Origin: Sulfuritalea sp.
Lineage (GTDB): Bacteria; Pseudomonadota; Gammaproteobacteria; Burkholderiales; Rhodocyclaceae
Assembly: GCA_030651305.1 (NCBI GenBank)
Contig: JAUSCI010000046.1
Location: 1 to 64,000 of the forward strand
Length of the DNA stretch: 64,000 nt
Direction of reading: 5' to 3'
Shown here: piece after piece, positions 37,584 through 46,380 of the stretch
Layout: each line of letters starts with the position of its first letter
Position numbering within the stretch: the stretch's first letter is position 1
Notes under the pieces: model-generated
Database searches by the model: none
The model's input: only the letters and a program-made list of their open reading frames with translations
Told to the model about the DNA's origin: nothing
Translations under genes and position numbers: made by a program

Positions 37584-38009
37584 GACGGTCCGGTGGGCTT
37601 ACGGGGGTCGGGGCCGTTACCTGCCCGCGTAAACGGAATCCCCGTCACGCAAAAGCGAAGGGGCGCCGTTCCGGACTCTGTCTGCCGGGGATTCCGCTTC
37701 GCGGGCCGGCAAGCGCCGACTCTTCAACAAGCCACGATTTACTCAGGGCTACGCCTGATTCCTCATGACGCGCGGAGTCGCGGCCTGACCGATTCGGAGG
37801 TCGGAAACCACTCCTTTGCGACGCAATGCGTTGCCGCAAGAATCTTCCCTATGCGCGCTAACGCACAGAGAAACCTTGTTTCGAAGCAAATGATTACGAA
37901 AATCAGTATGGCGTTCTGGTGCTACGGCCTTAGGCTTTCGTGACTCGTTGCGAAATGTCGCCGCAGATTTTTCCGCTGGGCTCTTTGAACTGTTTCGAGG
38001 CGTACACCT
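37584..38009. other. Gene-free stretch containing repeat copy A
   Basis: 426 bp without a supported gene. It contains the first copy of the dispersed repeat (37671-37726) and an inverted pair CGGAATCCCC / GGGGATTCC at about 37634 and 37687. The last 100 bp are AT-richer and may hold the promoter of the FecR-type gene, but I see no convincing -35/-10 pair. Confidence 0.5.
37671..37726. repeat. Intergenic repeat, copy A
   Basis: Two blocks are shared exactly with copy B. The 25-bp block 37671-37695 (starting CCGGACTCTGTCTGCC) and the 27-bp block 37700-37726 (containing GGCCGGCAAGCGCCGACT) are separated here by only 4 bp. It lies about 280 bp ahead of the FecR-type gene. Confidence 0.85.
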
Positions 38010-40634
38010 ATGTCAGCCACCTCCACGCACATGCCATCTTCCCGCCCGCGGCTCTGGGTCTTGCTGGTCGGCCTCACCGCGCTGGCCCTGAGCGGATGGT
38101 CTGCGGCGGAGCCGCCTTCGCGCGTGGCGCGCCTGAGCTATATCAGCGGCATAGTGAGCTTCTCGCCGGCGGGCCAACCCGAGTGGGTGCAAGCCATGGT
38201 CAACCGGCCGCTGACCACCGGCGACCGCTTATGGGTGGACGCGAATTCGCGCGCCGAGTTGCAGGTCGGCGGCGCGGCGATCCGCCTCGGCGCAGGCACC
38301 AGCGTGACCCTGCTCAATCTCGACGACCGCATCGCGCAGGTCCAGCTTTCCCAAGGCACGCTGAAAGTGCGGGTGCGCCGGATGGGACCGAACCAGGTCT
38401 TCGAGGTGGATACGGCCAATCTCGCCTTTACCTCGCGCCGTGCCGGCGAATACCGCATCGATGTGGATCCGAACGACGACGCGACGGCAGTGATGGTGCA
38501 CAGTGGCCGGGCCGAAGTGTATGGTCAGGGCGCGTCGTATGCAGTCACTCGGCAGCAAGGATATCGCTTCTACGGCACCGGCCTGTCCGACTACGATTTC
38601 CTGGCAGTACCGCGCGACGACGATCTGGACCGCTGGGCGCGCGAACGCGACCGCCGCGGCGACAATTCGATGTCCGCACGTTATGTTTCGCCCGAAGTGG
38701 TCGGCTATGAGGACCTCGATGCCAATGGCACTTGGCGTGCCGACCCGAACTACGGCAACGTGTGGACGCCGACTCGCGTGGCTGCCGGCTGGACGCCTTA
38801 CCACGACGGCCATTGGGCCTGGATCGACCCGTGGGGATGGACCTGGGTGGACGACGCGCCCTGGGGCTTCGCCGTGTCGCACTACGGCCGCTGGGCCAAC
38901 ATCAGGGGCTCGTGGGGCTGGGTTCCGGGTCCGCCGCGCGAGCGGGCGGTGTATGCGCCGGCGCTGGTGGCATTTGTCGGCGGCAATCAGGTCTCGCTGG
39001 CCGTCGGCAGCGCCATCGCAGCCGTCGTCGGCTGGTTTCCGCTGGCGCCGCGCGAGGTCTATCAGCCCTCCTATCCGGTGAGCCGCAACTATTTCGACCA
39101 CATCAACCGCAGCAATGCAGTGATCGCCCCCACCACCATCACCAAGGTCTACAACACCACCAACATCACCCGCAACACCACCATCGTCAACAACACCACC
39201 AACATCAACGTAAGCAAGGTGGTGTATGCCAACCAGCAGGTGAGGGGCGCCGTCGTCGCCGTACCGGCGCAGGTATTCGTGCGGTCGCAGCCAGTGGCCA
39301 AGGCTGCGGTGCGGGTATCGAAAGAAGCGGCAGCAAGCGCGCCGGTAGTCCATGTCGCCGCCGTGGCGCCGGTGCAGCAAAGCATGCACGGCGGCGCTCC
39401 CAACGCTGGCGCCAGGCCGCCGGCCCGCGAGCGAGTCGTCGTCGCCCGCACTGCGCCACCACCGCCAGCGGTCGCCTTTGCCGCCCAGCAGCCGCAAATG
39501 GCCGCCAAGCCGGGTACGCCGATCGACGAAACACAGCGCAAGCAATTGAAACCCGCTGCCCCTGCAACACCGGCGCCCACGGTCAGCGTGGTGGCCGCTG
39601 CCCCGGCGCTGGCGCCGACCGCGCCGCCGCCAGTGACCGCTCCGGCCGCCAAGTCGCCGGATGCACGCAAAGCCGCTGCGGCCAGGAGTGAAGTCGGCAA
39701 GCCGGATGTCGACAAAACCGATGCGGGCAAGGGCGAGGCAGTCAAGGCCGATGCCATGAAAGCCGATGCTGCCAAAGCTGAAGCCGCCAAAGCTGCGATG
39801 GCAAAGACCGAAGCATCACAGGCCGATGCGGCCAAGGCCGAAGCAAACAGAGCGGACGCCGTGAAAACCGAAGCCGCCAAGGCCGCGACCGCAAGAGCCG
39901 AGGCGTCGCGGGCCGAGGCAGCGAAGGCCGAAGCAACCAGAGCCGATGCCGCGAAGGCCGAAGCCGGCAGGGCTGCGACCGCAAGAGCCAAAGCATCGCG
40001 GGCCGATGCAGCGAAAGCTGCGACGGCAAAGACCGAAGCATCACGGGCCGATGCGGCCAAGGCCGAAGCAGCCAGAGCCGACGCCGTTAAGGTCGAAGCC
40101 GCCAAGACTGCCACCGCAAAGGCCGAAGCATCGCGGGACGAAGCCGCCAAGGTTGAAGCAACCAGAGCCGATGCCGCGAAGGCCGAAGCCGGCAGGGCCG
40201 CGACCGCAAGAGTCGAAGCATCGCGGGCCGATGCAGCGAAGGCTGAAGCAACGAGAGCTGACGCCGTTAAGGCCGAAGCCGCCAAGGCTGCGACCGCAAG
40301 AGCCGAGGCATCGCGAGCGGAGGTAGCGAAGGCCGAAGTCGCCAAGGCGGCGAGCGCACGAGCTGAGGCATCGCGGACTGAAACCGCGAAGGCCGATGCA
40401 GTCAGAGCCGAAGCCGCCAGGGCTGCAACCGCAAGAGCTGAAGCAGTGCGGGCTGAAGCAGCGAAGGCCGAAGCCGTCAGAGCCGAAGCCGCCAAGGCGA
40501 ATGCGGCCAGAGCCAACGCCGGAAAAGCGGAAGCCGCGAAGGCTGCGACGGCAAAGGCCGAAGCAGCGCGGGCCGAGCCAGCGAAGGCAGAGGACGAGAA
40601 GAAGAAGGCCGAGGAAGAAGCGCGGAAACACTAG
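38010..40634 (+). CDS. FecR/DUF6600 protein with a long alanine-rich pentapeptide tail
   Basis: 874 residues. A signal-like segment (LWVLLVGLTALALSGWSAAEP) precedes a FecR-type domain (about residues 45-190, GDRLWVDANSRAELQVGGAAIRLG). A DUF6600 region of Trp/Tyr-rich motifs follows at about 230-310 (YHDGHWAWIDPWGWTWVDDAPWG). Then come an Asn/Thr-rich linker (about 370-405) and a Pro/Ala linker. From residue about 579 there are 56 tandem (K/R)A(E/D)Ax pentapeptides. The tail should be one long charged helix, similar in composition to TolA domain II. It is probably an envelope-spanning or anchoring protein. No sigma or anti-sigma partner is adjacent. Repeat copies flank the gene. Confidence 0.75.
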   Translation: MSATSTHMPSSRPRLWVLLVGLTALALSGWSAAEPPSRVARLSYISGIVSFSPAGQPEWVQAMVNRPLTTGDRLWVDANSRAELQVGGAAIRLGAGTSVTLLNLDDRIAQVQLSQGTLKVRVRRMGPNQVFEVDTANLAFTSRRAGEYRIDVDPNDDATAVMVHSGRAEVYGQGASYAVTRQQGYRFYGTGLSDYDFLAVPRDDDLDRWARERDRRGDNSMSARYVSPEVVGYEDLDANGTWRADPNYGNVWTPTRVAAGWTPYHDGHWAWIDPWGWTWVDDAPWGFAVSHYGRWANIRGSWGWVPGPPRERAVYAPALVAFVGGNQVSLAVGSAIAAVVGWFPLAPREVYQPSYPVSRNYFDHINRSNAVIAPTTITKVYNTTNITRNTTIVNNTTNINVSKVVYANQQVRGAVVAVPAQVFVRSQPVAKAAVRVSKEAAASAPVVHVAAVAPVQQSMHGGAPNAGARPPARERVVVARTAPPPPAVAFAAQQPQMAAKPGTPIDETQRKQLKPAAPATPAPTVSVVAAAPALAPTAPPPVTAPAAKSPDARKAAAARSEVGKPDVDKTDAGKGEAVKADAMKADAAKAEAAKAAMAKTEASQADAAKAEANRADAVKTEAAKAATARAEASRAEAAKAEATRADAAKAEAGRAATARAKASRADAAKAATAKTEASRADAAKAEAARADAVKVEAAKTATAKAEASRDEAAKVEATRADAAKAEAGRAATARVEASRADAAKAEATRADAVKAEAAKAATARAEASRAEVAKAEVAKAASARAEASRTETAKADAVRAEAARAATARAEAVRAEAAKAEAVRAEAAKANAARANAGKAEAAKAATAKAEAARAEPAKAEDEKKKAEEEARKH
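39744..40583 (+). repeat. 56 tandem 15-bp units encoding (K/R)A(E/D)Ax pentapeptides
   Basis: 840 bp read exactly as 56 pentapeptides such as KAEAA, RADAA, RAATA and RAEAS. A higher-order period of six units (30 residues) is visible, where KAEAG-RAATA-R.(K/E)AS blocks recur. The units are diverged at the DNA level, so this is an old minisatellite, not a recent expansion. Confidence 0.9.
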
Positions 40635-40968
40635 TCCGGTGCCGGGAAATCCCTTCCCTGAATTCTGAACTCGCCGTACCGGACTCTGTCTGCCGGGGAT
40701 TCCACTTTATGTCCCGGAGGGACGGTATCCCCTGGTGGGACGCGGGCCGGCAAGCGCCGACTCTTCAGCGCCCTCGGCAATGACACGGGGCGGCCAACGC
40801 ATTTCACCTGCTGCCTGAGCGCGGCCTTGCTCAGGAGAATCGAGGAGGACTTCGCCTGCAGGGTCAGCCTTGCCCCAATAGCGCCGCTCATCCAGCTCGT
40901 ATGGTTGGCGGCATGGAACGATACGAGGTATTCTGATAGGCAAGCAGTGATTGCGAAAGGAGAATCAG
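40635..40968. other. Gene-free stretch containing repeat copy B
   Basis: 334 bp without a supported gene between the FecR-type gene and the next small gene. It contains repeat copy B (40679-40767). The final 15 bp hold the strong AAAGGAG ribosome binding site of the next gene. Confidence 0.5.
40679..40767. repeat. Intergenic repeat, copy B (longer)
   Basis: The same two blocks as copy A (40679-40703 and 40741-40767) are identical but are separated by 37 bp. That spacer carries two small hairpins, GTCCCGGAGGGAC and TCCCCTGGTGGGA. Same orientation as copy A and directly after the FecR-type gene. Confidence 0.85.
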
Positions 40969-41355
40969 ATGTCGAGACTACTCAAATCCTTTTTCATCGC
41001 GGCCGTCCTTGCCGCGGTGGCTATCTCGCCGGCCTGGGCGGACCGTTATGGCCACCACCGCGGAGGTGGGGGGTTTTGGTGGGGTCCCGGATTGTTGTTT
41101 GGTACCGCCCTCTACTTGGCGGCCACTGCGCCGCCTCCCACCTATTACCCGGCACCGGTCTATACCGTTCCGGTCTACACCTCGCCGACTTACGTACAAC
41201 AGCCGGCAGTCATCGCGCAAACGGCTCCTGCGCCGGCACCCGTTCCCCAGCAAAACTGGTGGTACTACTGCGCGCAAGCGGCCGGCTACTATCCCTACGT
41301 AAGGACCTGCCCGTCAGGCTGGACGCAAGTTTCACCGGTGCCACCGGGCCAGTAG
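40969..41355 (+). CDS. Secreted Tyr/Pro-rich small protein
   Basis: 128 residues with a signal peptide (SFFIAAVLAAVAISPAWAD). A His/Gly segment (RYGHHRGGGGFWWG) is followed by a Pro/Tyr/Thr-rich repeat region and a conserved-looking end, WWYYCAQAAGYYPYVRTCPSGWTQVSP, with two cysteines likely to form a disulfide. This C-terminal pattern occurs in small envelope proteins of betaproteobacteria, but I know no function. The ATG at 40969 has a strong AAAGGAG site; the ATG at 40951 is less likely. Confidence 0.68.
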   Translation: MSRLLKSFFIAAVLAAVAISPAWADRYGHHRGGGGFWWGPGLLFGTALYLAATAPPPTYYPAPVYTVPVYTSPTYVQQPAVIAQTAPAPAPVPQQNWWYYCAQAAGYYPYVRTCPSGWTQVSPVPPGQ

Positions 41356-41440
41356 GCGATCAATTCATACACCTGCATTTGACGGTCGCCGAAATGGCGG
41401 CCCCATGCCAACGAGCACGTTTGCGAAAACCCGAGGAAAA

Positions 41441-41659
41441 ATGAAATTTCCGCACGGCCTCGGCTATGCCATCCTGATCATCGTCGCGATTCTCGCCTTG
41501 ACGCTCTACGCGCGCCAGCAAGGCTCATCGATTGTTGCCGGAACCGCAGTCAAGACGCAGCCCCGGGAACCGATCGCGGAGGAAGCCGCCTCCAGCGGCA
41601 AGAGCGACGACGGCAGCAAGGCAGAGGACTCGAAAAATGCAGAGGACGCGCCAAAATAG
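41441..41659 (+). CDS. Small single-TM protein with acidic tail
   Basis: 72 residues starting MKFPHGLGYAILIIVAILALTLYARQ, one N-terminal TM helix, then a charged Ser/Glu/Asp/Lys tail (SSGKSDDGSKAEDSKNAEDAPK). The start is set by GAGGAAAA right before the ATG; an in-frame ATG at 41405 lacks such a site. I recognise no family. It is convergent with glmS across 55 bp, where GCCGGT/ACCGGC could form a weak hairpin. Confidence 0.5.
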   Translation: MKFPHGLGYAILIIVAILALTLYARQQGSSIVAGTAVKTQPREPIAEEAASSGKSDDGSKAEDSKNAEDAPK

Positions 41660-41714
41660 GCATCGTTGAGCGTCTGCCGGTACCAAAACCACAGGCACCG
41701 GCGCCCGCACTGCG

Positions 41715-43544
41715 TCACTCCACGGTGACACTCTTGGCGAGGTTCCTCGGCTTGTCTACGTCCGTGCCCTTCACCAGCGCGGCGTGATAGGACAGCAGTT
41801 GCAGCGGCACGACATGCAGCACCGGCGACAGCAGGCCATAGTGCTCGGGCAGGCGCAGCACGTGCACCCCATCGTCGTGATCCACGGCGGAGTCGGCATC
41901 GGCGAAGACATAGAGCTCGCCGCCGCGGGCAGCGACTTCCTTGAGGTTGGACTTGAGCTTTTCCAGCAAGGCGTCGTTGGGCGCGATGCTGATGACCGGC
42001 ATGGTCCTGTCTACCAGCGCCAGCGGTCCGTGCTTGAGTTCACCGGCAGGATAGCCCTCGGCATGGATATAGGAAATTTCCTTGAGCTTCAGTGCGCCTT
42101 CCAGCGCGATCGGGTAATGGTGGCCGCGACCGAGGAATAGCGCGTGCTGCTTGTCGGCGAAGCGCTTTGCCCAGATCTTGATTTCAGGTTCCAGCGCCAG
42201 CACTTTCTGCACCGCCACCGGCAGGTGGCGCAGGGCGGTCAGGTGCGCGGCTTCCTGCTCGGGCGTCAGGCGTCCGGCCTGCTTGGCCAGCGTCACCGCG
42301 AGCAGGAACAGGGCAGCCAGCTGGGTAGTGAACGCCTTGGTCGAAGCGACGCCGATCTCGGGTCCGGCGCGGGTCAGGAAGCGTAGCGCGCATTCGCGCA
42401 CGATGGCCGATTCGGGCACGTTGCAGATCGCCAGCGTACGGCCCATGCCCAGCGCTTTGGCATGTTTGACGGAGGCCAGCGTGTCGGCGGTTTCGCCGGA
42501 CTGCGAAATCGCCACGACGAGTTGCTGCGGATCGGGCACCGAGACGCGATAGCGATACTCGCTGGCGATTTCGACGCTGCAACTTATTCCCGCCACTTGC
42601 TCGATCCAGTAGCGCGCCACCAGGCCGGCGTGATAGCTGGTGCCGCAGGCGAGAATCAGCACCGAATGCACGTCGTGCAGCATTTCCGGCGCCGCCACGC
42701 CGAACAGGTTGGGGGTAAGGGTTTGCGCGCCGCCGATCATTTCCAGCGTGGCGGCCAGCGCCTGCGGCTGTTCGAAAATTTCCTTCTGCATGTAGTGCTG
42801 CCAGTCACCCAGCTCGACGTCGTTCGCCGAGAGCGTGCTGTCATGCACCGGGCGATCCGCCGGCACATTCAGCGCCGTACCGCCAGCGCCGACTATTCGC
42901 ATCGCATTGCGTTTGAGTTCGGCGACATCACCGTCCTCAAGATAGATCATGCGCCGCGTGACCTGCAACAGGGCAGAAGCGTCGGACGCGGCATAGTTGC
43001 CATCCTCGCCGAGTCCCAGCAGCAGCGGCGCACCATGGCGGGCGACGACGATGCAGTCATCTTCCTCGCGCACCACGGCGATAGCATAGGCACCGATCAG
43101 GCGCGCCGTCGTCCGGCGCACGGCATCGAACAGACCGGGCGTCGACTTCAGCGTGTGCTGGATAAGGTGGGCGATGACTTCGGTATCGGTGTCCGAAACG
43201 AAGATATAGCCTTCGGCGATCAGTTCCCGCCTGATCTCGGCGTAGTTTTCGACAATGCCGTTATGAACCACGGCAAGGCCGCCGGAGACATGCGGATGGG
43301 CGTTGCGTTCGTTCGGCACGCCATGCGTAGCCCAGCGGGTATGGGCAATACCGTGATGGGCGACCAGACCTTCGGCCTGCGCCGCCAGCTCGGCAACGCG
43401 ACCGACGCTGCGCAGCCGCGTCAGGCCTGGATTGAGCAGCGCCAGCCCGGCCGAATCGTAGCCGCGATACTCCAGCCTTGTCAGGCCTTCGATGAGCACG
43501 GGAACAATGTTGCGGGAAGCGACCGCCGCGACAATGCCGCACAT
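41715..43544 (-). CDS. glmS: Glutamine-fructose-6-phosphate aminotransferase GlmS
   Basis: 609 residues, the full family length. It makes glucosamine-6-phosphate from fructose-6-phosphate and glutamine. Catalytic Cys2 (MCGIVAAV), HTRWATHG and HNGIVENY mark the glutaminase. Two SIS domains follow ([35 protein letters not shown]), and the end [13 protein letters not shown] is intact. It starts 3 bp after glmU and is probably co-transcribed with it and gltBD. No glmS ribozyme is expected or seen in this group. Confidence 0.97.
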   Translation of the reverse strand: MCGIVAAVASRNIVPVLIEGLTRLEYRGYDSAGLALLNPGLTRLRSVGRVAELAAQAEGLVAHHGIAHTRWATHGVPNERNAHPHVSGGLAVVHNGIVENYAEIRRELIAEGYIFVSDTDTEVIAHLIQHTLKSTPGLFDAVRRTTARLIGAYAIAVVREEDDCIVVARHGAPLLLGLGEDGNYAASDASALLQVTRRMIYLEDGDVAELKRNAMRIVGAGGTALNVPADRPVHDSTLSANDVELGDWQHYMQKEIFEQPQALAATLEMIGGAQTLTPNLFGVAAPEMLHDVHSVLILACGTSYHAGLVARYWIEQVAGISCSVEIASEYRYRVSVPDPQQLVVAISQSGETADTLASVKHAKALGMGRTLAICNVPESAIVRECALRFLTRAGPEIGVASTKAFTTQLAALFLLAVTLAKQAGRLTPEQEAAHLTALRHLPVAVQKVLALEPEIKIWAKRFADKQHALFLGRGHHYPIALEGALKLKEISYIHAEGYPAGELKHGPLALVDRTMPVISIAPNDALLEKLKSNLKEVAARGGELYVFADADSAVDHDDGVHVLRLPEHYGLLSPVLHVVPLQLLSYHAALVKGTDVDKPRNLAKSVTVE

Positions 43545-43547
43545 GAT

Positions 43548-44909
43548 TCAGTCCGCTTTCTTCTTGGTGGGCCGCTTCCAGCCGGGGATGGACATCTGCT
43601 TGGCGCGCGAAACCGTCAACTGGTCCGGCGGCGCATCGCGGGTCAGCGTGGTGCCGGCGCCTAGCGTGGCGCCGCGGCCGACGGTGACCGGCGCCACTAG
43701 TTGGCTGTCGGAGCCGATGAAGACATCGTCCTCGATCACGGTGCGGAACTTGTTGGCGCCGTCATAGTTGCAGGTGATGGTGCCGGCGCCGATGTTCACG
43801 CGGCTGCCAACGGTGGCATCGCCGACATAGGCAAGGTGATTCGCCTTCGAATGATCGGCGATGGACGAGTTCTTGACTTCGACGAAATTGCCGATATGCA
43901 CATCGCGACCGAGTTCGGTGCCGGGTCGCAGCCGGGCGTAGGGACCGACGATGCTGTCCGGCCCGACGACGGCATCTTCGATGTGGCAGAAGGGCGCAAT
44001 GCGCGCACCGCTGCCGATGCGACAGTTCTTCAGCACGCAATTGGCGCCAATGGAAACGCGGTCAGCAAGCTCGACGCAGCCTTCGAAAACGCAATTGACG
44101 TCGATGCTGACATCGCGTCCGCAGCTGAGTTCGCCGCGCACGTCGACACGCGCCGGATCGGCCAGCGTCACGCCGGCTTCCATCAGCGCTTCGGCAAGAT
44201 TGCGCTGGTGCACGCGCTCCAGTGCAGCGAGTTGCAATTTGCAGTTAACGCCCTCGGTTTCCCACGCGGCATCCGGATGCGCGGTCACCACCGGCATGCC
44301 TTCGGCGACCGCCAAGGCCACGATGTCGGTCAGGTAGTACTCGCCTTGCGCGTTGCGATTTCCGAGAGTCGGCAGCCAGCGTGCCAGCGCCGCGGTGGGA
44401 GCTACCAGAATGCCGGTGTTGATTTCGCGGATTGCCCGCTCGGCATCGTCCGCGTCCTTCTCCTCGACAATGCGCTTGACGCAACCGTCGACTCTGACGA
44501 TGCGGCCATATCCGTGCGGGTTATCCAGATGCGCGGTGAGCAGCGCAAGCGAGCCGGTGCCGGCTGCCTCGATCAGACGTTGTAAGGTCGCGCCGCGAAT
44601 CAGGGGCACGTCCCCGTAAAGCACAAGAGTCGGCGCTGGCAATGCGGCGGTTGGCATGGCCTGCAACACCGCATGACCGGTGCCGAGTTGCGGTTCCTGC
44701 AGGGCCCAGGCGATGTCGCGGGCATTCAGCGCGGTGCGGACCTGTTCGCCGCCGTGGCCGTACACCACGCAAATCTTCTCCGCGCCAATCTTTCGCGCGG
44801 TGTCGAGGACATGGCCCAGCAGAGGCTTCCCCGCCAGCGGATGCAGCACCTTGGGCAAGTCGGAGTGCATGCGCTTGCCCTGCCCGGCGGCGAGAATGAC
44901 GACGTTCAT
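43548..44909 (-). CDS. glmU: Bifunctional GlcNAc-1-P uridylyltransferase / GlcN-1-P acetyltransferase GlmU
   Basis: 453 residues. The N-terminal pyrophosphorylase carries [24 protein letters not shown] and YGDVPLI. The C-terminal left-handed beta-helix acetyltransferase carries the hexapeptide repeats and [20 protein letters not shown] and [13 protein letters not shown]. It makes UDP-GlcNAc for peptidoglycan and LPS. It begins 8 bp after gltD and is followed 3 bp later by glmS, which supplies its substrate route. The recurrent AGCGCCGACT 10-mer falls inside it at 44628. Confidence 0.97.
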   Translation of the reverse strand: MNVVILAAGQGKRMHSDLPKVLHPLAGKPLLGHVLDTARKIGAEKICVVYGHGGEQVRTALNARDIAWALQEPQLGTGHAVLQAMPTAALPAPTLVLYGDVPLIRGATLQRLIEAAGTGSLALLTAHLDNPHGYGRIVRVDGCVKRIVEEKDADDAERAIREINTGILVAPTAALARWLPTLGNRNAQGEYYLTDIVALAVAEGMPVVTAHPDAAWETEGVNCKLQLAALERVHQRNLAEALMEAGVTLADPARVDVRGELSCGRDVSIDVNCVFEGCVELADRVSIGANCVLKNCRIGSGARIAPFCHIEDAVVGPDSIVGPYARLRPGTELGRDVHIGNFVEVKNSSIADHSKANHLAYVGDATVGSRVNIGAGTITCNYDGANKFRTVIEDDVFIGSDSQLVAPVTVGRGATLGAGTTLTRDAPPDQLTVSRAKQMSIPGWKRPTKKKAD

Positions 44910-44916
44910 GCGTGAA

Positions 44917-46380
44917 TCAGCGCGGCAGCGTAGTGCAACCCATCAGAAATTGATCGACGGTACGGGCACATTGGCGGCCTTCGCGAATGGCCCAGACCAC
45001 CAGCGACTGGCCGCGCCGCATGTCGCCGGCAGCGAACACGCCCGGCACATTGGTGCTGTAGGCTTCGTTACCCTCCGTATCCGCCCGGGCATTGCCGCGT
45101 GCATCCGTGTTCACGTCGAAGGCATCGAGCACGCCGCCCACCGGACTGAGGAAGCCCATGGCGAGAAAGGCGAAATCAGCGACAATCTCGAAGTCGGAAC
45201 CGGGTACTTCGCTCATCTTGCCGTCGGTCCAGGCCAGGCGCACGGCCTTGATGGCCTTGAGGCGACCGTCCTCGCCGACGAAGGCCTTGGTGGCGATCGA
45301 CCAGTCGCGCTGGCAGCCTTCGTCTTGCGAGGAAGACGTGCGCATGCGCAGCGGCCAGTAGGGCCAGGTCAGCGCGCCGTTTTCCTGCTCGGGCGGGCGC
45401 GGCAACAGTTCGATCTGGGTGATGCTGGCGGCACCGTGGCGGTTGGAGGTGCCGACGCAATCCGAACCGGTATCACCGCCGCCAATGACGACGACATGCT
45501 TGCCATGGACGTTGATCGGATTCCTCGGGCCGCCGGAGATTTCCTTGTTTTGCGGAATCAGGAACTCCAGCGCGAAATGCACGCCGTCGAGCTCGCGGCC
45601 GGGAACCGGCAGATCGCGCGGATATTCGGCACCGCCGGCGAGCACCACGGCATCGAAATCCTTTTTCAACTGCCTCGCGCTGACGGTCTTTTTCGCGTCG
45701 TTGATCACGCCCTTGGGCAAGTCGGCCGCGGTCACCATGGTGCCGGTGACGAATTTGACGCCCTCGGCTTTCATCTGCGCCATGCGCCAGTCGATCAGGC
45801 GCTTGTCCAGCTTGAAATCGGGAATGCCGTAGCGCAGCAGGCCGCCGATGCGGTCGTTCTTCTCGAACACCGTCACGGCGTGCCCGGCACGCGCCAGCTG
45901 CTGCGCCGCGGCCAAGCCCGCCGGGCCGGAGCCGACAATCGCGATCTTCCTGCCGGTCTTGTGAGCCGCCGGTTGCGGCAGCACCCAGCCGTTTTCGCCG
46001 GCCTTGTCGATGATGGCGTGCTCGATGGACTTGATGCCGACCGGGGTTTGCGGAATATTCAGGGTGCAGGCCGCCTCGCAGGGCGCGGGACAGATGCGGC
46101 TGGTAAATTCCGGAAAATTGTTGGTCGAATGCAGGGTTTCGATGGCTTCGCGCCACCGGCCCCGATAGACAAGGTCGTTCCAGTCCGGTATCAGGTTGTT
46201 CACCGGACAGCCGTTGTTGCAATACGGGATGCCGCAATCCATGCAACGCGCACCCTGGATTCGCGCCTGGTCATCCGTCAGATGGGCAATGAACTCGCGG
46301 TAGTGATGGACGCGCGTCTCCGCTGCTTCGTAGCTCTCTGAAAGACGCTGGAATTCAAGGAATCCGGTGGGCTTGCCCAT
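44917..46380 (-). CDS. gltD: Glutamate synthase small subunit GltD
   Basis: 487 residues, full length. The N-terminal 4Fe-4S region shows [19 protein letters not shown] and [15 protein letters not shown]-binding [19 protein letters not shown] and NADPH-binding [14 protein letters not shown] follow. It supplies electrons from NADPH to GltB for conversion of glutamine and 2-oxoglutarate to two glutamates. Its ATG shares one base with the gltB stop, so the two subunits are translationally coupled. Confidence 0.97.
   Translation of the reverse strand: MGKPTGFLEFQRLSESYEAAETRVHHYREFIAHLTDDQARIQGARCMDCGIPYCNNGCPVNNLIPDWNDLVYRGRWREAIETLHSTNNFPEFTSRICPAPCEAACTLNIPQTPVGIKSIEHAIIDKAGENGWVLPQPAAHKTGRKIAIVGSGPAGLAAAQQLARAGHAVTVFEKNDRIGGLLRYGIPDFKLDKRLIDWRMAQMKAEGVKFVTGTMVTAADLPKGVINDAKKTVSARQLKKDFDAVVLAGGAEYPRDLPVPGRELDGVHFALEFLIPQNKEISGGPRNPINVHGKHVVVIGGGDTGSDCVGTSNRHGAASITQIELLPRPPEQENGALTWPYWPLRMRTSSSQDEGCQRDWSIATKAFVGEDGRLKAIKAVRLAWTDGKMSEVPGSDFEIVADFAFLAMGFLSPVGGVLDAFDVNTDARGNARADTEGNEAYSTNVPGVFAAGDMRRGQSLVVWAIREGRQCARTVDQFLMGCTTLPR

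Noticed and set aside
39149-40516. 455-codon minus-strand frame rich in Ala/Ser/Phe
   Set aside because: Mirror of the 15-bp pentapeptide repeat of the FecR-type gene. It has no start signal and no domain.
39744-40583. Regular 15-bp repeats considered as a CRISPR-like array
   Set aside because: There are no spacers of unique sequence, the unit is a multiple of three and it is fully translated. It is a coding minisatellite.
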